Source of the DNA: Bacteriovoracaceae bacterium
GTDB taxonomy: Bacteria; Bdellovibrionota; Bacteriovoracia; Bacteriovoracales; Bacteriovoracaceae
DNA: 64,000 nucleotides
NCBI GenBank assembly: GCA_016786485.1
Contig: JAEUWD010000051.1
Span: 16,913-80,912 of the forward strand
Direction of reading: 5' to 3'
Positions 17,162 to 25,961 of this stretch are shown here, piece by piece (the stretch's first letter is position 1; each line of letters opens with the position of its first letter). Made by a program: the position numbers and the translations under genes. The notes beneath the pieces were generated by a model. The model searched no databases. It was not told where the DNA came from and was given only the letters and a program-made list of their open reading frames with translations.

Positions 17162-18610
17162 ATGATTAAAAAACTGATAGTTTTAGTTTGTTACTTTTCT
17201 ATGACCCAGGTCTGGGGTCAATATACTTTCGGCTTCAGAGGTGATGCCGGTTGGCGTGGAAGTTCAGGTTATTCTGGTGAAGATGGAACGAGTCAAGTCA
17301 TACGCGCTGATGGGCGTTCAGCTTTTTTTGATTTATCTGGTGGTGATGGAGACGACGGTCGAGATGGCCGTGATGGTGAAAATGCAATCCAATGTTTTCA
17401 GCCTTTTCAGCACTTTGGAAATTTAATAGGTGCTGAGGGTGGTGACGGCGGTGATGGTGGAACCGGTGGACGTGGTGGCGATGGCGGAAATGTTCTCATT
17501 TATTTTCAAGATTGGAATGATCTCAAAGCGATAGCACTTAAAAACGAAGGTGGACGTGGTGGTGAAGGCGGTAACGGCGGTCGTGGCGGCGAAGGATGTA
17601 TTTGTCGCGAACGCTACTGGAGTTTCCGACAGTGTGTCACTCGTCAATCATGCCGTGATGTTGAATCTTGCCATGATGTTCAAGAACGTCAAAGCGATGG
17701 GACTTATCGTACGGTAAGACAGTGTCGAACTGATCGCGTTTGTACGCCATATGAAGATTGTGATACTTACCACTTTACTTGTCGTGATGGTCAGCAAGGT
17801 CGTTATGGCAGTAACCATGGCCGAAACAGTGATGGTAATCGCGGTTCAATTCGCTTAGTACAAAACTTAGCGGTGGTTCCAGATGAAATGACATCAACCA
17901 ACCGAACGCTAGCTCAACTAACCAATTCAGTAACACTGACAAAACAAATTTGGGATAACGTCGGTGGTGCGCGCAGTTTATTTGCTCCAGGTTCAAACGT
18001 AGGCGATCGTTATTATATCTATCGCAGACTGGCCCAAAAAAGTTTCAGAGTTGATTGGCAAGCCACACATGACATGAGTGAATTTAGCAACGTTGGCGTG
18101 CAATTAAATTTTGATGGCAGCTACATTTCATACAGTGTGGATTCGGATTTCTTCTTCAAAGGTGAAGTCGTTTATGGCACGAACGAAGACGTTTTAGTTA
18201 TTCGTTCCGCTTTCCGTGAAGACGAAATTACAGACTTGACCTTCGTCAAAGCTGAAGGAGTAGGTAGTGAACTAAAACTCATTTTCCAAGATCATCGCGA
18301 TCTGAATGATGTCGTTGATACCAAAATAAAAATCAAATTTAGCTTTCAACCATTTATTGGAAAAATGAAAAACATTATTAGTGATGAATGGAAGCACGAG
18401 CTTTTATTAGACAGTGAATTTGTGACGATAGAAGGCGATAAAATCATTCTCCACGTGGGGAAATACCCTTATAAGCGCAGCTTAGATAAAATCCTTAAGG
18501 CCAAGCGCAAAGTCGCGTTTAAAGCGGTATTCTTAAGAAAATACGGCTCTAAAACAGCACAAAAAGTGATTGAGCAAAAGAAAACTCGTTTAAGTGAATT
18601 AACGAATTAG
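17162..18610 (+). CDS. Secreted Gly-rich, collagen-like and Cys-rich protein
   Basis: 482 aa with signal peptide (MIKKLIVLVCYFSMTQVWGQ) and a strong GGAGG ribosome-binding site. Residues 24-150 contain three Gly blocks with G-x-x or GG-x periodicity (GDAGWRGSSGYSGEDG, GGDGDDGRDGRDG, GGDGGDGGTGGRGGDGG). A Cys-rich stretch follows, about 65 residues with nine Cys, then another Gly/Asn segment. From about residue 240 the protein is a normal-complexity domain with a basic C-terminus. No family is recognised. The design suggests an extracellular structural or adhesive protein. It converges on the 926-aa secreted gene with a 4-bp stop overlap. Confidence 0.75.
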   Translation: MIKKLIVLVCYFSMTQVWGQYTFGFRGDAGWRGSSGYSGEDGTSQVIRADGRSAFFDLSGGDGDDGRDGRDGENAIQCFQPFQHFGNLIGAEGGDGGDGGTGGRGGDGGNVLIYFQDWNDLKAIALKNEGGRGGEGGNGGRGGEGCICRERYWSFRQCVTRQSCRDVESCHDVQERQSDGTYRTVRQCRTDRVCTPYEDCDTYHFTCRDGQQGRYGSNHGRNSDGNRGSIRLVQNLAVVPDEMTSTNRTLAQLTNSVTLTKQIWDNVGGARSLFAPGSNVGDRYYIYRRLAQKSFRVDWQATHDMSEFSNVGVQLNFDGSYISYSVDSDFFFKGEVVYGTNEDVLVIRSAFREDEITDLTFVKAEGVGSELKLIFQDHRDLNDVVDTKIKIKFSFQPFIGKMKNIISDEWKHELLLDSEFVTIEGDKIILHVGKYPYKRSLDKILKAKRKVAFKAVFLRKYGSKTAQKVIEQKKTRLSELTN

Positions 18611-21387
18611 TTAGTAAAAAATGATTGGTCAGATGATTTTTGGATAAGTTCCTTATAGGCACTTGAATCATCTTCAGATTCCATTTGGCCAATATCATCT
18701 TCAGATTTTTCTTCGTTTTGAACTTCAACTTTTTCAACTGAAGCTGGTTCGCGTTTTTGAACTTCTTCAACTTTTACGACATTCGATGAACCAAAAGCAC
18801 ACTGGCTAATTTCAGATGCAATCTTCGCTACATTCGCATCTTGTTGCGGAATATTGCTATTCTTTTGAATATAATGATCTTTTCCTGAAATACGGATGTG
18901 TAACGTATCAGCTGGAGAGGCAACTCGTGAGCAAAAATCAGAAGCTTTAAATTCGCTTAATTTATCTTGGTCAAAGACAACATGGAGAGTGTTATCAGCT
19001 TGTGATAAACCCACGGCAAATGCTTCACCATTAGAGATATCGCGCTCAAGTACAGCGAGATAGTTAGCGTTATTTGATGTTTTCACTAAGTAAGCTTTGT
19101 TTTGACTAGCTTGTGCATTTGATGAAATGTTTTGTTGATGGCCAACGCTAGCAGAAGAGTTATTTTCGGCCGAACCATTCGCACCTAATTCGATGCTTCC
19201 GCCATTTAACGAGCCTGAAGCAGGGGAGCGGTAAGTTCCATTAGCACCAGAAACGCTGCCGACATTTTGTCCACCCATGGCAGCTTGAGCAATTTTCTTG
19301 GCTTCATATTCTTTTAATTTCTTTTCAGCATCGGCCACTCTCACGTCTGCTGATTCTTTAGCGTCAACGCGCTTTTCAACATCGTCACGTAATCTTTCTA
19401 ATTCTTTTTGCATTTCTTCACGTAGTCGCTTGTACTCAGCAAGTTCTGCTGAAATAGCTTTATCGTCTTTCTTCTTAAGTTGTTCTTCTAAATCTCTGAT
19501 ACGGCTGTCTGATTCATTAAGCGCATCTTGCATATTGTTGACAACACTATTTACTTGGTCAGCATTTTTAATTTTATCTTGATGCTCAGTCACACGAGAA
19601 GATACCTGGCTTGCCATTGCATCATAATTTGATGCTCCAAAGTTTTGGAAGTTTGGTTGGGTGTTGTTTTGGTTATGCGCTGTCGCATTATTAGCATTTT
19701 GATTTTCTGTGTAGGATTTGCTCACGTCAGAAAGCTTCTCACTCGCTACATTTGGCGATATCCCAAGAAGGTCACGATAATCAACCGAGTCGTTTTTATC
19801 ATTATTGTTCTTCTTTTCTTCAAAAATGTTTTTCTTTTCTGCATGGTCAGATGCTAAGTAGACTTTGTAAGCCTCAGCTATTTTCTTTTCTTCGTCACTA
19901 AGCCCTAATCCTGCAATTAAATTTTCAATTGCTTCAACGCTATGAGTGTTTTTAAGTTTATTGCAGATGACATTGTTGAATTTTGTAAACTTTGCGAACT
20001 CATAATCTTTTGACTCTTCTGGGTTAACTTTTAAGGATGAGTGAATGGTGTTGTTGAGAATAGTATAACGAGCATCATTGATGGAACATTTATTCATTTT
20101 CTCATCAACTCTTTCTAAGTTTTTTTCCTTGCAAAGATAGACAAGTCCTTGCTCTAATTCTTTGTTACCAAGGTCATTATAAGCTCCCAAAATAAAAGGT
20201 ACCGCTTCCCTGTCAGCTCCAAATGTTAATGACTTGCCACAACTAGCATCTGCAAAAGTTCGTATCGTTTTGTTACACTTCTCAGTATAATCCTCGACCA
20301 GTTTTTCTTGTGAACGTGGACTAAATAGTGACTTATAAGCTGTAAGTACATCTTTGCTTGAGATGTTCTTAGCTGGTATATCCTTGATGTTCTTATGAAC
20401 ATCTTCAAAGTTTTTATGATCATCAGAATCGAGCTCAATCCCAAGATCGTGAGGATTAATATCAATACTTCCTTTGATGTTAGTATTTAATTCATTCATT
20501 ATATTAATGATTTTAAATTTCGTAGGTGTAAGGCAAATATTGTCGGATGCTTTCATTTTTTTACTGTTTTCTTCACCAAAGGCAGCTTTAATACTTTCTT
20601 CTTTGCTAATAATCCCTTCATATTCTAGTTCAGATTGAGCAAGATATTTATTTCGATATTCTTGTTGCATTTTTTTAAAACTCACTTTGCCAGTGTCATC
20701 TAGGTATTTTAAATTTTTAGCATCTTTTGTGAACTTAAAAACGCCCCATTTACTATGGCATTGTAGATTATCTAGCATTGAGATTTGTTCGATACATTGT
20801 CTTTGTATTTTTTGATGATCAGTTTTTGAAAATTTAGTATTATTAAAAGCGGCAGAATTTTCAAAACTATTAATAATACTATCTAATGCCGTTTCAAAAT
20901 TTTTATAAATTGAATGGAAGTAGAGTTGTTGGTAAGCTTCTTTCGCCTCTTTTTCGTTTTGATTTCTTCCAAATTTATCAATTCTAGCAAGTAACGAATT
21001 TGATTTATCTGAGGTTTTTAAGCAGTCACAAAATTTCTCATAAGAAACAGTTCGAATAGAGCCGTCTTTTGATATTTTTTTTACGTCACATAGCTCTTCT
21101 TTTGATGAATCGATAAACTGCTTATTATCAAGAATATCTAAAAGATTACTTAGATCACATGGGCCTTTGACTGGAGTAGGTGTGTCATTTTTTTTCGCCC
21201 CAAATTTCCTCTTGTTATCTGCGGGATTCGGTCCCATCATTTTGGCAACGTACTTATTCATGTAAAGGTCTTTTTCAAAGCGATGGATTTCACACTGCTC
21301 TTTCACTGTTTTAATGAATTCTACTTTTTGCTGAGCAAAGCTTAAATTTGGAAGAAGATAGAGAGATAGTAGTATTATATATCTCAT
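18607..21387 (-). CDS. Large secreted protein with central coiled coil
   Basis: 926 aa, signal peptide MRYIILLSLYLLPNLSFAQ. Residues 20-560 are helix-rich with scattered Cys. Residues about 597-700 form a coiled coil (SDSRIRDLEEQLKKKDDK, LREEMQKELERLRDDVEKR). A Gly/Ser/Asn-rich linker follows near residue 700-770 and a small domain after it (YLAVLERDISNGEAFAVGL), then an acidic tail. No family is recognised. It is translationally coupled to the upstream 234-aa secreted gene by a 4-bp overlap, so the two products probably act together in the periplasm or outside the cell. Confidence 0.75.
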   Translation of the reverse strand: MRYIILLSLYLLPNLSFAQQKVEFIKTVKEQCEIHRFEKDLYMNKYVAKMMGPNPADNKRKFGAKKNDTPTPVKGPCDLSNLLDILDNKQFIDSSKEELCDVKKISKDGSIRTVSYEKFCDCLKTSDKSNSLLARIDKFGRNQNEKEAKEAYQQLYFHSIYKNFETALDSIINSFENSAAFNNTKFSKTDHQKIQRQCIEQISMLDNLQCHSKWGVFKFTKDAKNLKYLDDTGKVSFKKMQQEYRNKYLAQSELEYEGIISKEESIKAAFGEENSKKMKASDNICLTPTKFKIINIMNELNTNIKGSIDINPHDLGIELDSDDHKNFEDVHKNIKDIPAKNISSKDVLTAYKSLFSPRSQEKLVEDYTEKCNKTIRTFADASCGKSLTFGADREAVPFILGAYNDLGNKELEQGLVYLCKEKNLERVDEKMNKCSINDARYTILNNTIHSSLKVNPEESKDYEFAKFTKFNNVICNKLKNTHSVEAIENLIAGLGLSDEEKKIAEAYKVYLASDHAEKKNIFEEKKNNNDKNDSVDYRDLLGISPNVASEKLSDVSKSYTENQNANNATAHNQNNTQPNFQNFGASNYDAMASQVSSRVTEHQDKIKNADQVNSVVNNMQDALNESDSRIRDLEEQLKKKDDKAISAELAEYKRLREEMQKELERLRDDVEKRVDAKESADVRVADAEKKLKEYEAKKIAQAAMGGQNVGSVSGANGTYRSPASGSLNGGSIELGANGSAENNSSASVGHQQNISSNAQASQNKAYLVKTSNNANYLAVLERDISNGEAFAVGLSQADNTLHVVFDQDKLSEFKASDFCSRVASPADTLHIRISGKDHYIQKNSNIPQQDANVAKIASEISQCAFGSSNVVKVEEVQKREPASVEKVEVQNEEKSEDDIGQMESEDDSSAYKELIQKSSDQSFFTN

Positions 21388-22085
21388 TTTCGAGACTCGT
21401 TTTTAGCTTCGTATTTCGTTTTAAGCTGAGGGTATTCCTCGTATATGACTTCACGGTTTTCTGTTAAAAATTTTATAGAGAAGTGGTCGAGTTTATCAGG
21501 ATTATTATTAATCTGATCGTTGAGCCAGTCTATGTAGTACTGTTGTTTTCCTGCGATTGGAAATTTGGTGGTGAGAATATCGTATGAAAAAGCTCCTGAT
21601 AGAAAAAAACGATAAAATGTGGTTTTTATACGTGATAGAGCCATATATTCGATAAAGGTTCGTTTCCCCATGAGAAGGTGAAGAGTCGTTCCTTCCGGGC
21701 ATGTTAAATTTAGAAAATCGACAGCTTGAAGGTAATCATCAATTTTCTTTAAAACCTTCATAATATTTTCTTCTGATAGATCTTTAAGCACCACTTTTTC
21801 ATCCAGACCAAGGCCCAAATTTAAAATTTTCTTTTCTAAATGTGTCAAAATAAATGAATTTTGACCTTCAGTTAACACGGTATGATTATCAACGTGAATT
21901 GCACTACAATATTCATGAATATAAACTTTGAACTGTAATTCTTGGGCTTCTAGCTTCTCCACTTCCTCCAACCCAGACAACTTGCTACCGCAATTCATGC
22001 AGTCTTTTTTGGTGTTACTGGCGAGCTCAAAGGCGCTAACGTTCAGCATGGAAACTCCAACCATTAATATTACTAACCACTTCAT
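21384..22085 (-). CDS. Secreted protein coupled to the 926-aa coiled-coil protein
   Basis: About 233 aa. A signal peptide (MKWLVILMVGVSMLNVSAF) is followed by CMNCGSKL, a CxxC pair that could bind metal or be redox active, and two further Cys (EYCSAIH, NLTCPEG). ATG 22085 is preferred over ATG 22088 because the AGGAG site lies 6 bp from it. The rest is helical and charged, and no family is recognised. It is the first gene of a two-gene operon. Confidence 0.7.
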   Translation of the reverse strand: MKWLVILMVGVSMLNVSAFELASNTKKDCMNCGSKLSGLEEVEKLEAQELQFKVYIHEYCSAIHVDNHTVLTEGQNSFILTHLEKKILNLGLGLDEKVVLKDLSEENIMKVLKKIDDYLQAVDFLNLTCPEGTTLHLLMGKRTFIEYMALSRIKTTFYRFFLSGAFSYDILTTKFPIAGKQQYYIDWLNDQINNNPDKLDHFSIKFLTENREVIYEEYPQLKTKYEAKNESRK

Positions 22086-22156
22086 CATAAGCTCCTACGG
22101 ACTCTTTTCGTCTTATTTGATAAATAACTTAAGTCGAAAATGAGTAATTTCGTCGG

Positions 22157-22174
22157 CTTATCTCGCCGGATAAG
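22157..22174. repeat. Short inverted repeat between the secreted operon and mazEF
   Basis: CTTATC and GATAAG flank a 6-nt loop TCGCCG. It marks the border between the secreted-protein operon and the AT-rich block to its right. It has no T run, so it is not an obvious terminator. Confidence 0.4.
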
Positions 22175-22201
22175 GCTAGTTATATTGGGTGCTTAGCTGC
22201 C

Positions 22202-22240
22202 TTGTATTGTTTGCAGAGTTATGTTATAATTGTTATAACT
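22202..22240 (+). promoter_or_regulatory. mazEF promoter with overlapping operator-like repeats
   Basis: TTGTAT (22202-22207), a 17-bp spacer and a perfect TATAAT (22225-22230) form the promoter. GTTATAA occurs at 22223-22229 and 22232-22238 with a 9-bp period, and AGTTAT/ATAACT at 22217-22222 and 22235-22240 form outer palindrome arms. Repeats lying on the -10 box are what an autorepressing MazE-type antitoxin would bind. Confidence 0.6.
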
Positions 22241-22250
22241 TGAGGCTATT

Positions 22251-22472
22251 ATGAAGCTAAAACTGCAGCAAATTGGTAATTCGGTAGGCGTTATTATACC
22301 GAAAGAGGAAATCACGAAACGCAATTATCAGTTAGGTGATTTTGTCGAAATTGAATTTTCTGACGATCCATTTTGGAAAAAACTCGATAAATATTCTAAA
22401 AAAACTCGCCAAGAAATTGATAAAAACGATAGTTTGAGCGCCGACGATTTGAAAGAATGGGATGACATTTGA
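22251..22472 (+). CDS. MazE/AbrB-type antitoxin
   Basis: 73 aa. The N-terminal 45 residues are a SpoVT/AbrB swapped-hairpin domain (LQQIGNSVGVIIPKE, YQLGDFVEIEF). The C-terminal tail is acidic (SLSADDLKEWDDI), as expected for the segment that wraps the toxin. GAGG precedes the ATG. The stop codon overlaps the TTG start of the toxin gene, giving coupled translation. The protein should repress its own promoter through the repeats just upstream. Confidence 0.85.
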   Translation: MKLKLQQIGNSVGVIIPKEEITKRNYQLGDFVEIEFSDDPFWKKLDKYSKKTRQEIDKNDSLSADDLKEWDDI

Positions 22473-22804
22473 AAATAGGTGATATCGTTCATTTAAATTG
22501 GACACCTCAAAGTGGAAATGAAATGGCCAAAAATCATTATGGTGTGATCTTAAGTTGCTCAGAATTTAATCAACTCATCCCGCGCGTAATGGTCGCTCCA
22601 ATTACGTCGAAGTTCCATGAAGCTTACAGTCCTTTAAGAGTAGATTTAAATTCAATTAATAAAAAAGTAGAAGGATATATATGTATCGATCACTTAAGAG
22701 CGATTGATCCTGAAACTCGTAATCTAAAATTAATTGGTGATGAAATCAGTTTTCCATGCCGTGAGCAATGTCGATTTGTACTGAAAAAAATTTTTTCAGT
22801 CTAG
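22469..22804 (+). CDS. MazF/PemK-type endoribonuclease toxin
   Basis: 111 aa, usual length for MazF. KIGDIVHLNWTPQSGNEMAKNHYGVIL and MVAPITSK match the conserved first strands; LRAIDPETRNLKLIG matches the later region. The family cleaves mRNA at short motifs. The TTG start within the antitoxin stop codon keeps toxin synthesis below antitoxin synthesis. The pair sits at the left edge of an AT-rich block and could stabilise it. Confidence 0.85.
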   Translation: MKIGDIVHLNWTPQSGNEMAKNHYGVILSCSEFNQLIPRVMVAPITSKFHEAYSPLRVDLNSINKKVEGYICIDHLRAIDPETRNLKLIGDEISFPCREQCRFVLKKIFSV

Positions 22805-22816
22805 AAAGTAAAAAAT

Positions 22817-23458
22817 ATGATTGATATATCTAAAATTGAAAACATTATCTTCGACCTTGGTGTAGTTATCATCAACCTGGACTTCTCTCGCACGATAAAA
22901 GCCTTCGAGCAAAAAATCCCAAATTTAGATAAAAGAACCTTTCTAGGTAGTGAAAATCAAGACCCATTTTTTTCACAATATGAGGTTGGAAAAATTTCGA
23001 CAGAAGATTTTTATAAAGCATTTTTGAATAAGTTTAAAACTAAGATGAGTTTGATTGAGTTTACTGAATGTTGGAATGCGATGATTTTGGATATTCCTCG
23101 AGCGAGAATTGAACTTTTAGAAAGATTGAAAAAAAGCGGAAAGCGAATTTTTCTTTTGAGTAATATAAATGCTTTACACGAAGATGCTGTAGAAAAAAGT
23201 TTTCAGATGTTGAAGATGAAGGGGAGTTTTCGTTCGTTATTTAATAACGCTTATTATTCTCACCACATTGGTCACCGAAAGCCGAGCCCTGAAAGTTATG
23301 AACATGTGATAAAAGAAAACAAACTCGATAAAACAAAAACTCTATTCATCGATGATATGTTTCCCAATATTGTAGCCGCAAGAAAAGTAGGGTTGAGTGC
23401 TTTTCATTTGGAAAAAGATTCGAAAATCGAAAAACTGGATATTTTTAATAATGAATAA
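22817..23458 (+). CDS. HAD-superfamily phosphatase, YihX-like
   Basis: 213 aa. Motif I reads IIFDLGVVIINLDF with nucleophile Asp13; the second Asp of DxD is Gly, as in YihX (glucose-1-phosphate phosphatase) and the haloacid dehalogenases. Motif II is LLSNIN, the Lys motif HRKPSPESY and motif IV FIDDMFPNI. A helical cap lies between motifs I and II. The substrate is unknown. It overlaps the following flavin-reductase-like gene by 8 bp and starts 12 bp after the toxin without a strong ribosome-binding site. Confidence 0.85.
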   Translation: MIDISKIENIIFDLGVVIINLDFSRTIKAFEQKIPNLDKRTFLGSENQDPFFSQYEVGKISTEDFYKAFLNKFKTKMSLIEFTECWNAMILDIPRARIELLERLKKSGKRIFLLSNINALHEDAVEKSFQMLKMKGSFRSLFNNAYYSHHIGHRKPSPESYEHVIKENKLDKTKTLFIDDMFPNIVAARKVGLSAFHLEKDSKIEKLDIFNNE

Positions 23459-23987
23459 TTTAATTACAGATTCTTCGAATAAACTTTATATTATTACTAG
23501 CTATTTTGAGGGCAAGCATTACGGCATGATTGCTTCTTGGATTTGCTTGGCTTCGTTAATGACTGAACAAGTGAGATTCATTTTGTGCTTGTCTAAGTTT
23601 AATCATTCGGCAAAAGCAATTTTGATAACTAAGAAATTTATTCTACAGGCGATAAGAGAAAGTGATTATGAAATGGCTTACATTTTTGGTGCAAAACATT
23701 CAGAAGAATTTGATAAGTTTGAAAACATCAATATAAGATTGCATGAAAGTGGGATAAAAATATGCAATAGAGATGCAAAGTTTATGAACGTGAATGTTGA
23801 GCAAATTATGGACACTAAAGATCGATATATTTTGTATTGCGTAGGTAGCGAAAGTGGTGAGGATAATGAAAAATTTCCGCCTTTGACTCAAGAGAAATTT
23901 TTGAATTTTTTAAATGAAGAACAGGCAACTGTTATAAAAATGAAATTTAGTAAAGATATTTTAAAAGCCAATAGTGCCTTTGTATAA
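23451..23987 (+). CDS. Flavin reductase-like (FMN-binding split-barrel) protein
   Basis: 178 aa from ATG 23451. YIITSYFEGKHYGMIASWICLASLM and VRFILCLSKFNHSAKAI are typical of the flavin reductase-like split barrel, where they line the FMN site. YEMAYIFGAKHSEEFDKFE also fits the family. It probably binds FMN and reduces it or another acceptor. The start overlaps the HAD gene, so the two are likely co-translated; a link between HAD hydrolysis and flavin chemistry (such as FMN supply) is speculative. Confidence 0.75.
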   Translation: MNNLITDSSNKLYIITSYFEGKHYGMIASWICLASLMTEQVRFILCLSKFNHSAKAILITKKFILQAIRESDYEMAYIFGAKHSEEFDKFENINIRLHESGIKICNRDAKFMNVNVEQIMDTKDRYILYCVGSESGEDNEKFPPLTQEKFLNFLNEEQATVIKMKFSKDILKANSAFV

Positions 23988-23990
23988 TTT

Positions 23991-24371
23991 CTATGTCAGT
24001 TCTCTTATGATTTTCCAAGGAAATTCTTTGCCCAGCACATTAGTAATGTATGGTTTAATTAAATGAGGTATGTCATTCTTTTCATAACCTGTAACGTAAT
24101 ATAAAAATTGATACCCATTTTTTGAAAGTATCGACGCAATTTCCATCCCGCAATATTTATCTTCTTCTGAACTTAAATTTAAATCTATAAAGAACAATGA
24201 CTTTATCGAAGGTGGTGAGTTGGTGAGATGAGCAAGAAAATCTTCTTTATTTGAAAATGTATTCAAATTAATATGACTGCTTGGTTGTGATGCTTCATAT
24301 TTCCATATTTCACGAATAAGTTCGTCATCATCAATTAAAAAAATTTCAAGTTCACTATATCGTAACGGCAT
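23991..24371 (-). CDS. Stand-alone CheY-like response regulator receiver
   Basis: 126 aa, a single receiver domain with no output domain. Acidic pocket D14-D15-D16 (FLIDDDELI), phosphoacceptor D63 (FFIDLNL), T94 (YYVTGY) and K115 (VLGKEFP) are all present. It lies 5 bp after the cupin gene on the same strand. The hybrid kinase at 25958 is the nearest candidate donor, since the locus faces it divergently, but this is inference. Confidence 0.85.
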   Translation of the reverse strand: MPLRYSELEIFLIDDDELIREIWKYEASQPSSHINLNTFSNKEDFLAHLTNSPPSIKSLFFIDLNLSSEEDKYCGMEIASILSKNGYQFLYYVTGYEKNDIPHLIKPYITNVLGKEFPWKIIRELT

Positions 24372-24376
24372 AAATT

Positions 24377-24871
24377 CTAACTTATACGAATGTATTTTTT
24401 TATGATTTGTAATTTTTCGCTTTCAAAATTTTCAAATGTTGGTAGCTTGGCAAGTTCGAAATTACTTTGTGAATATGCAGGGAAAGTGTTTGTTCCTAAA
24501 AGTGCCCAGCGACCTCCTGTTTTGAGTCTTGCTCCTTGCCAGTAATGTGATGGAACAATAGTTTGGGGTTTGTGTAATTCAAAATTTTTATTACCTAGTT
24601 CAACAATATCAAAATGTGAGTCGTTAAAAACAAGTATTTCAATAGGATCGCCGGCATAAAAATGCCACATCTCATCACATTTAAGCTTATGTAGTGCAGA
24701 GAAATGTTCTTCTGTTATGAAGTAATATATTGCACCAGCAATGGATTTTTTCACATTTGAAAAATCAATCATGAGCTTAGATTGATAGGTATTTTTATAA
24801 AATCCACCTTCTTCGGGTAATTCGATAAGGCCAAATTCTTCAATAATTTTTTTTTGTTCTTTGCTAAACAT
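24377..24871 (-). CDS. DUF985 cupin-fold protein
   Basis: 164 aa. LPEEGGFYKNTY, AIYYFITEEHFSALHKLKCDEMWHFYAGDP and VPSHYWQGARL follow the DUF985 (yeast YML079w-like) cupin pattern in order. His and Glu of HKLKCDEMWHF are the usual metal or ligand site. The family fold binds small sugars or metabolites, but its function is unsettled. It shares a transcript with the receiver gene and is divergent from the binding protein with only about 43 bp between their likely starts. Confidence 0.8.
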   Translation of the reverse strand: MFSKEQKKIIEEFGLIELPEEGGFYKNTYQSKLMIDFSNVKKSIAGAIYYFITEEHFSALHKLKCDEMWHFYAGDPIEILVFNDSHFDIVELGNKNFELHKPQTIVPSHYWQGARLKTGGRWALLGTNTFPAYSQSNFELAKLPTFENFESEKLQIIKKYIRIS

Positions 24872-24914
24872 TTCTACCTATTACAAAATGATTATTCCTA
24901 TTAGAATAATGTAC

Positions 24915-25961
24915 ATGAGGATATTATTAGTTAATAGTGGGTATTTTCTGAAAGTATTATTTGTTATCGTTAATTTGGCGTTCTCGATAGAGTTATTCGC
25001 CAAATCTGTTGTTCTCATACAAAGCTATCCTGATGGTGTTTGGACTAAAGGAATAGTCAATGGAGCTACCGAAACCCTACAAAAGTTCTCATCTAATTTT
25101 AATATTATAAACTATGTATATGATTCAGAAATTTTAAGACATAAAGATTTTAAGGAGCAAGAAAAAGTAGTTACAGAAATACTCAATAAAATTAAGCAGG
25201 TAAATCCAAGCTATATCATTTTAAATGATGATGAAGCAGTAGAAAAGTTCATAAATAAGTTAGATCCAAAGCTTAACATAATTATAAATGGAATTAATGA
25301 CGTTCCGGAGAATATTCCAGGCGTAAAAAAGGAAAAATTGAATAGCTTATGTGGGATTATTGAAGATTTTCCAATTGAGCAATCAATAAGAATGATTACT
25401 CTTATGTCGAGTAAGATTAAGCAAATGTCCGTTATTTCCTCAAATAATATTTCTTCACAAATTGTTGCTAGGAAATTTGAAAAATTACAAAAAGATAAAA
25501 CACAGAAAATAAAATTAAGAAAAATTTATCTATCCGATAGTTGGGAAGAATGGAAAATCGCTTTAATGAAAATTAACAAAGTAGATGATCTCACATGGAT
25601 ATTAGTTCCTTATGAAATAAAAAATAAAAAAAATATAAACATGTCATTGATAGATATAGCAAAATGGGTCCGAAAAAACGTCAGAATACCAATACTTGGT
25701 ATTCTGAGCATTAATACAAAGATGGGCTTTTTATCCGCGATTTCGATTGATCCTTATGGGCTTGGTCGGCAAGCTGCTGAAGTTGTAATAAGGATGGAGC
25801 AATCTGAAACTTGCTCAAAAATTGGTTTTGAAAAATATAAATATTTAAATTTTGAGATAAATAAGGATGAAGTCAGAAGACTTGGTCTTAAGGTACCGAG
25901 TGAATTTATGGGTATCGCAAGGTTTATAGAAGATAAAGATTTAATTTTGGGTGAACGATGA
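24915..25961 (+). CDS. Periplasmic substrate-binding-like sensor protein
   Basis: About 348 aa from ATG 24915, where a signal peptide begins (LLVNSGYFLKVLFVIVNLAF); earlier TTG or ATG codons lengthen it without a ribosome-binding site. SVVLIQSYPDGVWTKGIVNGATETLQ opens a type-1 periplasmic-binding fold of the ABC-sugar-binding kind, and LGILSINTKMGFLSAISIDPYGLGRQAAEVVIRM closes it. No ABC permease or ATPase is nearby. Instead the gene overlaps the hybrid histidine kinase by 4 bp, which suggests that it delivers ligand to the sensor. Confidence 0.75.
   Translation: MRILLVNSGYFLKVLFVIVNLAFSIELFAKSVVLIQSYPDGVWTKGIVNGATETLQKFSSNFNIINYVYDSEILRHKDFKEQEKVVTEILNKIKQVNPSYIILNDDEAVEKFINKLDPKLNIIINGINDVPENIPGVKKEKLNSLCGIIEDFPIEQSIRMITLMSSKIKQMSVISSNNISSQIVARKFEKLQKDKTQKIKLRKIYLSDSWEEWKIALMKINKVDDLTWILVPYEIKNKKNINMSLIDIAKWVRKNVRIPILGILSINTKMGFLSAISIDPYGLGRQAAEVVIRMEQSETCSKIGFEKYKYLNFEINKDEVRRLGLKVPSEFMGIARFIEDKDLILGER

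Noticed and set aside
22157..22174. Possible attC-like recombination site at the island border
   Set aside because: Only a single 6-bp inverted repeat is present; there are no second arms, integrase gene or repeats on the far side.
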